25,465 bases of DNA from a virus. Shown here piece by piece: positions 14,614-22,552 of the stretch. Each line of letters opens with the position of its first letter. The first letter of the stretch is position 1. The notes beneath the pieces are model-generated. The model was not told the origin of the DNA and made no database searches. It saw only the letters and a program-made list of their open reading frames with translations. The position numbers and the translations under genes were made by a program. The DNA is taken from positions 1-25,465 of IMG/VR virus record IMGVR_UViG_3300032118_003130; one strand, given 5' to 3'.

Positions 14614-15174
14614 ATGGGTATTTATGTTTTTGCTGTTGTATCAAACGAATATCAAATTAGCGAAATATCGAATTTAAAACATAGTAATACGATAAAGATT
14701 GGATATTCAGAAAATTATGATAACGCATTAAAAAGAATTTTAGAGATGCAAACCGGATGTCCATACAAGATATGTCTCTTGTGTTGGAATGAAAAATTAA
14801 ATAGAGAATATGAGAACATGTTTCATAAATTGTTAAATCCATTTCGTATAAAAATAACAAAGGGGCATGAATGGTTCAAGGAAAACATGCGATGGGAAAA
14901 TGCCAAGATAAAATATTGCCGAAATGGAAGTATATCAAAATGGACCAGACAAATTGAATGTCCTGTTTTTTGTTCTATAATCAAAATTATATCCAATTTG
15001 ACCTTAAAACAAAAAAACGCCTTGTGTTCAATGATGGGATATGAATCTCTTGATATGGCATTTATGTTATTTTTCAATGCCAATTTAAAAACGTGGAAAA
15101 ATTACGGCGAAACACAAGAAGAAACAATCCAATTCCTTAAAAATTTACAGGGATTATTCATTATAAATCAGTGA
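14614..15174 (+). CDS. GIY-YIG-type (T5orf172/MUG113-like) protein
   Basis: A 186-aa, AT-rich gene starting 1 bp after the HTH gene stop. The N-terminal half has the pattern IYVFAV ... TIKIGYSENYDNALKRILEMQTGCP ... ENMFHKLL ... GHEWFKENM, which fits the T5orf172/MUG113 branch of the GIY-YIG nuclease superfamily. The C-terminal 80 residues are helical and unassigned. Codon use (many A/T-ending codons) differs sharply from the terminase genes downstream, so it looks like an imported cargo gene, possibly nuclease or defence related. Its TGA is supplied by a dispersed repeat. A start at 14566 overlaps the HTH gene and is less likely. Confidence 0.7.
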   Translation: MGIYVFAVVSNEYQISEISNLKHSNTIKIGYSENYDNALKRILEMQTGCPYKICLLCWNEKLNREYENMFHKLLNPFRIKITKGHEWFKENMRWENAKIKYCRNGSISKWTRQIECPVFCSIIKIISNLTLKQKNALCSMMGYESLDMAFMLFFNANLKTWKNYGETQEETIQFLKNLQGLFIINQ

Positions 15175-15198
15175 AATCTGCGCAATCTGTGGTTAAAA
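15168..15198 (+). repeat. Dispersed repeat copy (AATCTGTGGTTA)
   Basis: The right-arm half of the ACCACAGATT family. It overlaps the end of the GIY-YIG gene and provides its stop codon. Confidence 0.65.
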
Positions 15199-15300
15199 AA
15201 TATCAGCATGGATGCTTAAAAAATCGACAATCCAAAATCCAAAACAGAAAACGAGAAACAAGTCATCCGGTCGCAAAAAGAGGCAGCCGACTACTGCGGC

Positions 15301-15816
15301 GTGGAACCGCGGACCGTCCGCAACTGGGAACAAGAAGAAGTCCTCCGCGACAAGAGGGGCCGGTACGATATTGCAAAATTAGACGCCCATCGACTCAACG
15401 GTAATCCGGAAAAACCCAATGTCAAACAGCAGGTCCTTTTCGCGGACCTCGATCTGAAAAGTAAAAAAAGCGAACTGGCCCAGTTGCAGATCAACATGCA
15501 GTCCGGAAAACTCATTCTCGTCGAAGAGATTGACCGGCAGCGGGTCAGCCGAATCATCGAGGTACGGCGTGTGCTGATGTCGCTGGTGCGAAAATTGCCG
15601 GCCAAGCTGCAGAACCTGAATGTCCACCGGATGCAGGAGGTCTGCCGCGATGAGATTTATCGCTGCTTAGATATTTTCGCGGGGGAAAAATTAGAACCGT
15701 CCGAGGACCGCATCCGGGAACTGCTGGAGTATTACGGGAATTTGACCCCTGCGGAAAAAAGACAATTTAAAGTGAAACTCAATGACCGCCATCACCAACA
15801 AAAACCGAAGGAATAA
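15301..15816 (+). CDS. Nu1-like terminase small subunit, damaged 5' end
   Basis: The HTH (KEAADYCGVEPRTVRNWEQEEV) begins at about 15277, upstream of the first usable start, GTG 15301. No ATG, GTG or TTG lies in this frame between the stop at 15217 and 15301. An ATG at 15212 opens another frame; one extra A in the A6 run at 15217-15222 would join it to give an intact MLKKIDNP start. So the gene probably begins at 15212 with an apparent one-base deletion. After the HTH come a helical segment and RIIEVRRVLMSLVRKLPAKL, matching lambda Nu1-type architecture. It would bind the packaging site. It overlaps terL by 35 bp. Confidence 0.72.
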   Translation: MEPRTVRNWEQEEVLRDKRGRYDIAKLDAHRLNGNPEKPNVKQQVLFADLDLKSKKSELAQLQINMQSGKLILVEEIDRQRVSRIIEVRRVLMSLVRKLPAKLQNLNVHRMQEVCRDEIYRCLDIFAGEKLEPSEDRIRELLEYYGNLTPAEKRQFKVKLNDRHHQQKPKE

Positions 15817-17800
15817 CAGCCTTCTTCGGCGATCACAAGACAGGCTGTTCCAATGGCCGGACGGCCAGCCCCGTCAACAAACCCAGGGCGGGCCGCAGAA
15901 TAAGCGGCGACAATCGGGCCCGCCGCGATGGACGGCGGCCGAACGCTCTGCCTGGAAGAGACCGCCGGACATCAGCACCAGCCGGCACGCGGACCTGTAC
16001 CGCATCGTCGATGATACCTCGTCCGAATCGGGACCGTGGAGAACAGACCGCACGCCCTATCTGCGCGCAATTATGGATGCCTTCGATGAACCTGACACGC
16101 AGGAAATTACCATCGTGGGCCCCGGTCGCTGCGGAAAAACCGAGGCCACGTTTAATATGATGGCCAAGCATGTCAATCTGACTCCGTCGCCGATTCTATA
16201 CGCCACGGCGGTCGAGGAGATGATACCCTCCACCGCCCGGGACCGGCTGGCGCCGATGTTTGAAAACAGCCCCGAATTAGCCAAACACCTGACGGGCCGC
16301 GACTGGGACCTGCAGGGCGCCGAGTTTCGATTTAAGACCATGCCAATGTATTTCGTAGGCCTTCGCTCCGCGATAAAATTATCCTCCCGGTCTATCGGCC
16401 TGCTAATTGTTACAGAGACGGACAAATCGCCGGACACCCTGCAGACGGAAGGCAACCCGATACGCTTAGCCTTCCGCCGCGGCCAGACCTATCCGGATTT
16501 CAAAGCAATCTATGACTGCACGCCGACGACGGCCGAGGGGTTTATCAATGTCTCATACCATCGCTCCGATATGCGTCGGTATTATATCCCATGCCCTCGC
16601 TGTAATGGATATCAGATTCCAAAATTCGGCAGACTGAAGGTTGACCCGCCGGACCTGCGGGACAAAGAAGTCATCATCAAAACCAATTGTGTCTATTATG
16701 AATGCGAGCATTGCAGCCATCATATTCCGCCTCAGCAGCGGGATGAAATCGTGGCAAAGGGCGTCTGGTGCCCTGAAGGATGCACGGTCAACCGCGATGG
16801 GACGTTATCGGGAAAACCCAAACGCGGGAAACTGCATGTCGGATTCTGGATTCCGCCTCTTGTCAGCCCGTGGCACAACTGGGCGGAGCTGCTGGCCGAG
16901 TGGTTCGAGCTGCAGCATGACCCGGTCAGCAAGAAAGGACGCCTGCAGGAATTCCGCAACCAGGTGATGGCCGAACTCTGGGAGGAAGAAGGGATATCCG
17001 TCAGTTATGAACATCTCAAAAAAAATATCGGTGCCAACCCGCGAGGATTTGTGCCGGCTGATTGCAAAATCCTTGTGGCGGGCGCCGACCCGCATAAAAA
17101 CGACATAGGAGAATGGCGAATCGATTATATGCTCAGGGCTTTTGCGCCGGGACCGCGAAGCTATGTGATTTCCGCAGGTTCCGTTGAAAGCTGGGAGATG
17201 CTGAAGGAAGAAATTCTTATCCCCTTCTTTGGACAATTGGCAGTGGACCCGGTGTTTGTCGATAGCGGCGCTGAGACGATGGAAATCTATGACTGGGCGA
17301 TTCAATATCTCGGCGTCGTGTGGCCCACCAAGGGGCTCGATTTTCTGCCGGAGATCATCCGCATCAAGCGGTGGAAACCGGAAGACGATAAAAAATGCCG
17401 GCGACGCCGCCGAAAAAACCTGGAGGGTCTGGAATGGATTGACATCGGAACGAATGAATTAAAGGACAAGGTCGCGGCGAACCTTGAAAAGGAGATCGGC
17501 GCTATCGGCAGCATAGAGTTTTATGCCGATATCCCGCCGCATATCCTTTCGCAGATTTGCGGAGAACATAAGGTCAAAGAACGCCGACGGGGACATATCG
17601 TCTCGATATGGAAACCCAAGACGGAACACGGGGACGTGCATTTTTGGGACACATTGGTTTTAACCGAGGCGGCCGGGTATAAGAAAAAGGCATATCTGCT
17701 GCGGGATGAAAACGAGCCGGAACGAGTACCGGCGGCGATGCGGAATAGGCCGGAGAAAAAACGGATTGTGATGTCGGCGATGCCGAGACGGAGAATTTAA
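15782..17800 (+). CDS. terL: Terminase large subunit, GpA-like
   Basis: A 672-aa packaging motor of the lambda gpA type. The ATPase domain has a Walker A-like GPGRCGKTEA (113-122) and a Walker B position LLIVTETD (207-214), where the usual Asp is Thr but the following Glu (E212) is kept. A CPRC (271-274) and CEHC (308-311) pair forms a zinc ribbon. The nuclease domain has AGADPHKND (433-441), with D436 as a likely metal ligand. N-terminal 60 residues are basic and low-complexity. Length fits the family. It cuts and pumps DNA at the portal. Confidence 0.93.
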   Translation: MTAITNKNRRNNSLLRRSQDRLFQWPDGQPRQQTQGGPQNKRRQSGPPRWTAAERSAWKRPPDISTSRHADLYRIVDDTSSESGPWRTDRTPYLRAIMDAFDEPDTQEITIVGPGRCGKTEATFNMMAKHVNLTPSPILYATAVEEMIPSTARDRLAPMFENSPELAKHLTGRDWDLQGAEFRFKTMPMYFVGLRSAIKLSSRSIGLLIVTETDKSPDTLQTEGNPIRLAFRRGQTYPDFKAIYDCTPTTAEGFINVSYHRSDMRRYYIPCPRCNGYQIPKFGRLKVDPPDLRDKEVIIKTNCVYYECEHCSHHIPPQQRDEIVAKGVWCPEGCTVNRDGTLSGKPKRGKLHVGFWIPPLVSPWHNWAELLAEWFELQHDPVSKKGRLQEFRNQVMAELWEEEGISVSYEHLKKNIGANPRGFVPADCKILVAGADPHKNDIGEWRIDYMLRAFAPGPRSYVISAGSVESWEMLKEEILIPFFGQLAVDPVFVDSGAETMEIYDWAIQYLGVVWPTKGLDFLPEIIRIKRWKPEDDKKCRRRRRKNLEGLEWIDIGTNELKDKVAANLEKEIGAIGSIEFYADIPPHILSQICGEHKVKERRRGHIVSIWKPKTEHGDVHFWDTLVLTEAAGYKKKAYLLRDENEPERVPAAMRNRPEKKRIVMSAMPRRRI

Positions 17801-17815
17801 AAACCACAAAAAAGG

Positions 17816-17888
17816 AACCACAGATTAACACAGATTTTCGCAGATAAATATTTTTAATAAATCAGTGGAATCGGTGAAATCTGTGGTT
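17816..17888 (+). repeat. Inverted dispersed repeat after terL
   Basis: Arms AACCACAGATT (17816-17826) and AATCTGTGGTT (17878-17888), 11 bp and perfect, enclose degenerate internal copies. It would form a long hairpin in RNA and lies between terL and the zinc-ribbon gene. Confidence 0.85.
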
Positions 17889-17898
17889 ACAAAAAATT

Positions 17899-18234
17899 AT
17901 GAAAAAAGAGCAAAAGAAAAAAAATAAAGACATCATCGTCACCGGCGGATGTGTTGTGGTAAAAAATACCGGCGAGATATTGAGGGAACTAAAGAATACA
18001 GGAACACAAGAACTCAAGAACCCACGAACGCAAGAATTAAAAAAACGGGAGATGCCGAAACCGGCGGAGATTCCGGTCGGAATCCAATGTCGCAACTGTG
18101 GATGCAGACATTTTGACGTTACCCATAAGATACCAATCTCCGGCAATCGTGAACGGCGATATATGAAATGTCGGTACTGTGGACTGATTCACCGCACAAT
18201 TGAAATGGTAGAAAAAACCACATCTCATAATTAA
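17899..18234 (+). CDS. Zinc-ribbon phage protein
   Basis: A 111-aa protein. Residues 64-96 carry CRNCGCRHFDV...KCRYCG, a two-CxxC zinc ribbon with the wording of small phage late-region zinc ribbons of the Ogr-like kind. The first half is basic and includes NTGTQELKNPRTQELKKR, a duplicated peptide encoded by an AAGAAC-type dispersed DNA repeat inserted in frame. It lies between terminase and gpW, where such small zinc proteins are common; a late-gene regulator or packaging helper is possible. Confidence 0.7.
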   Translation: MKKEQKKKNKDIIVTGGCVVVKNTGEILRELKNTGTQELKNPRTQELKKREMPKPAEIPVGIQCRNCGCRHFDVTHKIPISGNRERRYMKCRYCGLIHRTIEMVEKTTSHN

Positions 18235-18251
18235 AATTTTGTGATGAAAAC

Positions 18252-18283
18252 AAGATTTTATGCTACTGGTAGCATAAAATCTT
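18252..18283. repeat. Perfect 14-bp palindrome with CTGG loop
   Basis: Arms 18252-18265 and 18270-18283 pair completely. It may be an operator-like site or an RNA hairpin. It has only a weak T-rich tail, so it is not a clear terminator. Confidence 0.85.
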
Positions 18284-18402
18284 TAATTTTGGGCGGATTT
18301 TTGTTGCATTTTCCATTTCATGAGGGATTACTTTAATATGACAAGTTCATAGTCCGGGTTTTGGTCAGGTTGATCAGCCTGACCGGACGAACAGGCAAAA
18401 AC

Positions 18403-18447
18403 AAGACGGCCGTCCAGGGCTGGACACCCAGGCGGCCGTCTTTTTTT
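18403..18447 (+). terminator. Rho-independent terminator
   Basis: A 10-bp stem AAGACGGCCG (18403-18412) with CGGCCGTCTT (18433-18442) and a loop that itself contains a small hairpin, followed by a run of T to 18447. Very strong by base composition. It lies upstream of the head genes, so it may end a short upstream RNA. Confidence 0.9.
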
Positions 18448-18467
18448 GCGCCCGAAGAAAAAAAGTA

Positions 18468-18537
18468 TTAACCACAGATTTCACAGATAAACACAGATTT
18501 TTTTAATCAGCGAAAATCAGTGTGAATCGGTGGTTAA
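18468..18537 (+). repeat. Inverted dispersed repeat before gpW
   Basis: Arms TTAACCACAGATT (18468-18480) and AATCGGTGGTTAA (18525-18537), one mismatch in 13 bp. Same family as 17816-17888. Confidence 0.85.
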
Positions 18538-18555
18538 AAATTATGGTTGAAAATT

Positions 18556-18786
18556 ATGGTGGCAAATTATCAGACAATCATTGATGACATCAATACGGCA
18601 ATCGCCGCCGGCGTCAGCAGTCCCGGCAAACTCACAACGCGAGACGGCAGAACCATCGAATACCGCGACCTCGCCGATCTTGTCGCCGCACGAAAAGAAT
18701 ATGCGTCCCTGCTGGCCCAGCAGACCAAAGGCGGCGGGAAACGATTCGGCATCATCCCAATGTCCCACGGTTCGGGGGTATTGTAA
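18556..18786 (+). CDS. gpW-like head-tail joining protein
   Basis: A 76-aa protein of gpW type: an N-terminal helix (NYQTIIDDINTAIAAG), a beta hairpin (KLTTRDGRTIEYRDLADL) and a C-terminal helix (VAARKEYASLLAQQ). Lambda gpW plugs the head connector. I prefer ATG 18556 over TTG 18547 because it gives the family's usual N-terminus. It directly precedes the portal gene, as in lambda. Confidence 0.85.
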   Translation: MVANYQTIIDDINTAIAAGVSSPGKLTTRDGRTIEYRDLADLVAARKEYASLLAQQTKGGGKRFGIIPMSHGSGVL

Positions 18787-18787
18787 A

Positions 18788-20296
18788 ATGCAACAGGCGA
18801 TTGTCAGACGCAGACAGACGGGACAAATCCTCGACCAGTTCGGCAGGCCGTTTGAAAAATTAGCCGCCAGCTTCGCCGACAGCGCTGAAACCACACGCCT
18901 TAACTCCAGGCACTGGGCCCGGGCAAAGTCCGGAGATTTTAACGCACTCATCCAGGGAGACCTGGCCACGCTGCAGCGCCGCGCACGATATGAGATGCTC
19001 AATAACAGCTACGCCTCCGGCATCGCCGATACGCTGGCCTTCGACTTTATCGGCAGCGGACCGAAACCGCAGCTCAACAGCGGAAATGAACCCTTCGACC
19101 AGGAAGCCGAAGAGCGATTTCTCGAATGGGCGGCACAATGTGATTTCGGCAGACAGATGGACCTCGCGGAAATCCTGCAGTCCCAGATGGCCCTTCAGCA
19201 ATGCGAGGCGGGGGCATCCATCACCGTGTTGAAACGGGAGGACATACCCTACAATATCTCACTGCGACTCTTGTGCGTGGATATCGACCGGCTGGATTCC
19301 TCGGCCGGGATGATGAATACGGCCATTAAAAACGGCATTGAATTTGATTCACTCGGCCGCCCCGTCGCCTACCACATACGAAAATATGACCCGCGGCTGG
19401 GATATACCCCCTACTCCATGCAATCCGAACGCATCATGGCCAGCGACGTCATACACCTTTATCGAATCAAGCGTCCCGGACAGATGCACGGCATACCGTG
19501 GTTTACGCCAGTATTGGATAAATTTGCGCAGTTGCGAAGATTCGTCGATGCCACGCTCGATTCGGCCGAGACGGCGGCCCAACCTTCGGCGGTCATATCC
19601 TGCAAAGACCCGGATTCCGAGGCCTCCCACAAAATACAGGAAAACGATGTCCTGGAATTTGAGCGCAATGCAATGCTCGTTCTGCCGGATAATTACGAGA
19701 CGTTTCAGATCAAGCCCGAACATCCGGCGGCGACTTTTGAAATGTTCAAGGCGGAGATCATCAACGAGATCGCACGCTGCGTGCTGATGCCCTACAACGT
19801 CGCGGCAATGAACAGCGCCAAATACAACTATGCCAGCGGCCGACTTGACCATCAGAAATATCACCGGTTCATCGCCGCCATCCGGACATGGGGAGCAAGG
19901 CGATTTTTGAACCGTGTGTTTGCCGAGTGGCTATCCGAGGGCTATCTGCTCGATGGATTTTTTACGACGCGACCCACATTCGAACAGGTGATGAAGGCCA
20001 TCCGAACCATCAAATGGCAATGGGACGGATTCGAACACGTGGACCCGGTCAAAGAAGCTGATTCGCAGAATACCCGCCTGCAAAAATCAGGCACTACAAC
20101 TTTGGCCGCCGAATATGCCAAAGACGGCAAGGACTGGCGGCGCGAAACGCGACAGCGGCTTAAAGAGATATTCAGTATTTTGGAGGACGCCGACGCCGCG
20201 GGCGTGCCGAGGGAGATTGCCATGAAATTGTTTTTTGGTGAACAAAAACAGGAAATTCAAAAAACTTATCAGGTCAATGAAGACACTGCGGATTAG
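18788..20296 (+). CDS. Portal protein, lambda gpB-like
   Basis: A 502-aa portal protein that forms the dodecameric DNA gate at one vertex of the head. The start at 18788, 1 bp after gpW, gives the expected N-terminus; a frame beginning at 18581 only overlaps gpW. Family features: SRHWARAKSGDFNALIQGDLATLQRRARYEMLNNSYASGIADTL near residue 40-80, RIKRPGQMHGIPWF (about 225-240) and a late SAKYNYASGRLDHQKYHRFIA segment. Length matches the lambda-type portal. The C-terminus after residue 470 looks flexible and acidic. It is followed by the protease-capsid gene. Confidence 0.93.
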   Translation: MQQAIVRRRQTGQILDQFGRPFEKLAASFADSAETTRLNSRHWARAKSGDFNALIQGDLATLQRRARYEMLNNSYASGIADTLAFDFIGSGPKPQLNSGNEPFDQEAEERFLEWAAQCDFGRQMDLAEILQSQMALQQCEAGASITVLKREDIPYNISLRLLCVDIDRLDSSAGMMNTAIKNGIEFDSLGRPVAYHIRKYDPRLGYTPYSMQSERIMASDVIHLYRIKRPGQMHGIPWFTPVLDKFAQLRRFVDATLDSAETAAQPSAVISCKDPDSEASHKIQENDVLEFERNAMLVLPDNYETFQIKPEHPAATFEMFKAEIINEIARCVLMPYNVAAMNSAKYNYASGRLDHQKYHRFIAAIRTWGARRFLNRVFAEWLSEGYLLDGFFTTRPTFEQVMKAIRTIKWQWDGFEHVDPVKEADSQNTRLQKSGTTTLAAEYAKDGKDWRRETRQRLKEIFSILEDADAAGVPREIAMKLFFGEQKQEIQKTYQVNEDTAD

Positions 20297-20306
20297 GAGT
20301 TTTGCG

Positions 20307-22448
20307 ATGAAACAAATACGCGGCAAAATTGAAGCGGAACAAAAGAAATTCGCGGCCATCGCCATGCCGTGCGAGCTGGAGATCGTCGCGGCGGCCGAGG
20401 GCAATGCCAAATCGGCGCCGACATTCAAATTGCTGGCCTATACCGGCGGACTGCTGATGCTGGAGTATTGGGATTACCCGGTCGTGGTGGAACTGGCCGG
20501 GATGAATGTCCCCTCTCAAACACTCCCAGCGCGGATGCAGCATGACCCGTTAAAAGGCGTCGGACACACCACGAAAATTACAAAGACAAAAAACAAACTG
20601 ACCGCCGAAGGCGTCATCAGCCGCGTTACGGAATGGGCCAGGGATGTCATCGAAAGCAGCAAGAATGGTTTCCCATGGCAGGTCAGCATGGGGGCAAGAC
20701 CGGTCGAGGTGGTCTTTGCCGGGGAAAAACAAAAGGTCAAGGCCAACGGCCAGACATTCGAAGGGCCGGTCTATCTCGTTTCCAAATCCGTGCTGGACGA
20801 GCTGAGCTTCGTGGACCTCGGCGCGGACACCCATTCGTCAGCCGCCATCGCGGCACAAAATGAAAATACCCATCAATTACAGGAGACAGACAAAATGAAG
20901 ATTGCAGAACTGCGCCTGTTGGCGCAAAAATTCACAGGGCGGCTGACCAAAGAACAGCTTGACCAGGAGATTCTGGCGGCCGCGGAAAACGACATCATCA
21001 CCGCCGAGGCGTTTACGGCGAAACTGGAAGAGCTGGCGGTCAAACATGCTGCACCACCGGCCGCGGCGGTACAGGCGGCCGCAAGACAGGACCCGGCAGC
21101 CGGCAGCGTCGATACGGCCGCCATCACAAAGGCGGCCACCGAGGCCGAGGCCCTGCGTCAGAAAACCATCCGGGCCGAGGCAGCAGGCCTGGGCATCGCG
21201 CCGGACAAGATCGAAAAAATGGCGACGGACACATCCGTGACCATCGACGCGGCACGCGCTCAAATGCTCACTGAAATCCGCGCGAAGTTCAACAACAAGA
21301 TCGGCTCGGCGCCGGCCATTCATATCGCCCGGGATGGACAGAACACGGCCAAAGTGCTGGAGGCGGCGGCATTGATCTCCGGCGGGTTCGGAGAGAAAAA
21401 GGTCGTTGAACAATACGGCGCCGAGACCGTTGAGTTCGCATACCGTCAATACCACGGCAGGATGGGACTTCAGCAGTTGCTGATGGAGGCGGCGATTGCC
21501 ACCGGATGGTCCGGGCGGTATTTCCGCGGCAATGAACGTGAAATCCTGCAGGCGGCGTTCAGCACGGCGGACATCTCCGGCATTCTAAGCAATATCGCCA
21601 ATAAGTATATGCTGGCGGCATTTATGGCCGTCGAGCAGACGTGGCGGCTGCTTGCGAAAATTCGCCCGGTCAATGATTTCAAGACCGTGACGGGTTACCG
21701 GCTGACCGGGGACCTGACGTTTGAAAAAGTCGGCCCGGGCGGCGAGTTAAAACATGGCACCGCCGGAGAGGAAACCTTCACCAATAAGGCGGACACCTAC
21801 GGAAAGCTGTTTGATATCTCCCGAACGGACCTGATCAATGACGACCTCGGCGCTTTGAGCGCCATGCCGGCACTGATAGGCCGCGGCGGAGCGATAAAAC
21901 TGTGCATCGTGTTCTGGACGGAATTCCAGAGCAACACCGGTTCTTTCTATTCGGCGGTTGCCCACCTCAACCTGACCGGTTCGGCAACGCTGGCCATCGA
22001 TACACTGACGGCCGCGGCCCTGAAATTTGTGGACCAGGTGGATTCCAACAAGGACCCCATCGCGGTAGAACCGAAACTGCTCGTGGTCGGATCATCCAAC
22101 AAGACCCTCGCCGAAAGACTGTTCAAAGACACCAACATCATCGCCGGGACATCCACGGCCAAGCAGACCAGCGGCAACCCGCACCAGGGCAGATATACCC
22201 CCGCCGTCAGCGCATACGTCGAAAAGACGAAATACGGCGGCGTTTTGGGCGACTGGTATCTGGTCGCGGACCCGTTGGACCTGCCACTCATCGAAGTGGT
22301 GTTCCTCAACGGCAACGAGACGCCGATTGTGGAATCCGCGGACGCCGATTTCAACACGCTGGGCATCAAGATGCGCGGCTACTATGACTTCGGCGCGGCC
22401 AAACAGGATTACCGCGCTGCGCAAAAGTGCACTGTCGCCGCACTGTAA
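20307..22448 (+). CDS. Prohead protease-major capsid fusion protein
   Basis: A 713-aa protein. Residues 1-190 form a prohead serine protease domain (candidate catalytic H79 or H87 in MQHDPLKGVGH and S126 in GFPWQVSMGARP). Residues 197-340 are Ala/Glu/Lys-rich and coiled-coil, a delta or scaffold domain. Residues about 350-713 form the HK97-fold capsid protein. The start follows TAGGAG at 20294-20299. Inside the gene AGGAG (20881-20885) and ATG 20895 could start the scaffold-capsid part alone (517 aa). This recalls lambda C/Nu3, though here the capsid itself is downstream. The protease would remove the scaffold during maturation. Confidence 0.9.
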   Translation: MKQIRGKIEAEQKKFAAIAMPCELEIVAAAEGNAKSAPTFKLLAYTGGLLMLEYWDYPVVVELAGMNVPSQTLPARMQHDPLKGVGHTTKITKTKNKLTAEGVISRVTEWARDVIESSKNGFPWQVSMGARPVEVVFAGEKQKVKANGQTFEGPVYLVSKSVLDELSFVDLGADTHSSAAIAAQNENTHQLQETDKMKIAELRLLAQKFTGRLTKEQLDQEILAAAENDIITAEAFTAKLEELAVKHAAPPAAAVQAAARQDPAAGSVDTAAITKAATEAEALRQKTIRAEAAGLGIAPDKIEKMATDTSVTIDAARAQMLTEIRAKFNNKIGSAPAIHIARDGQNTAKVLEAAALISGGFGEKKVVEQYGAETVEFAYRQYHGRMGLQQLLMEAAIATGWSGRYFRGNEREILQAAFSTADISGILSNIANKYMLAAFMAVEQTWRLLAKIRPVNDFKTVTGYRLTGDLTFEKVGPGGELKHGTAGEETFTNKADTYGKLFDISRTDLINDDLGALSAMPALIGRGGAIKLCIVFWTEFQSNTGSFYSAVAHLNLTGSATLAIDTLTAAALKFVDQVDSNKDPIAVEPKLLVVGSSNKTLAERLFKDTNIIAGTSTAKQTSGNPHQGRYTPAVSAYVEKTKYGGVLGDWYLVADPLDLPLIEVVFLNGNETPIVESADADFNTLGIKMRGYYDFGAAKQDYRAAQKCTVAAL

Positions 22449-22457
22449 AACTATGAC

Positions 22458-22482
22458 GGCGGAGGAACGCTGTTCTTCCGCC
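22458..22482 (+). terminator. Hairpin between capsid and decoration genes
   Basis: An 11-bp stem (22458-22468 with 22472-22482, one GU pair) and a 3-nt loop, 10 bases after the capsid stop. It lacks a T-run, so it may be an mRNA-stabilising element or weak terminator rather than a full stop. Confidence 0.5.
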
Positions 22483-22552
22483 ATCCTTTCAGGATTTGAA
22501 AATCAGTTTTGTAACCGTTAAAAAATAGAATTTTTTTACAGGAGATAACACA

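Larger units (their letters stand above)
18235..18555. other. Hairpin-rich non-coding island between terL and gpW
   Basis: 321 bases with no gene. It holds a perfect 14-bp palindrome (18252-18283), a possible -10 box TAATAT (18334-18339; the -35 is poor), a nested hairpin (18352-18388), a strong terminator (18403-18447) and an inverted dispersed repeat (18468-18537). The region from about 18346 to 18447 would make a structured RNA of about 100 nt. Confidence 0.6.

Noticed and set aside
18383-18415. Resemblance to a guanidine-III riboswitch (CCGGACGA and CAAGACGGC)
   Set aside because: The middle of the motif and the pseudoknot partner are missing, and no guanidine transporter gene follows.
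18581-18787. Extended start for the portal gene
   Set aside because: This extension only overlaps gpW in another frame; the portal family N-terminus fits ATG 18788.
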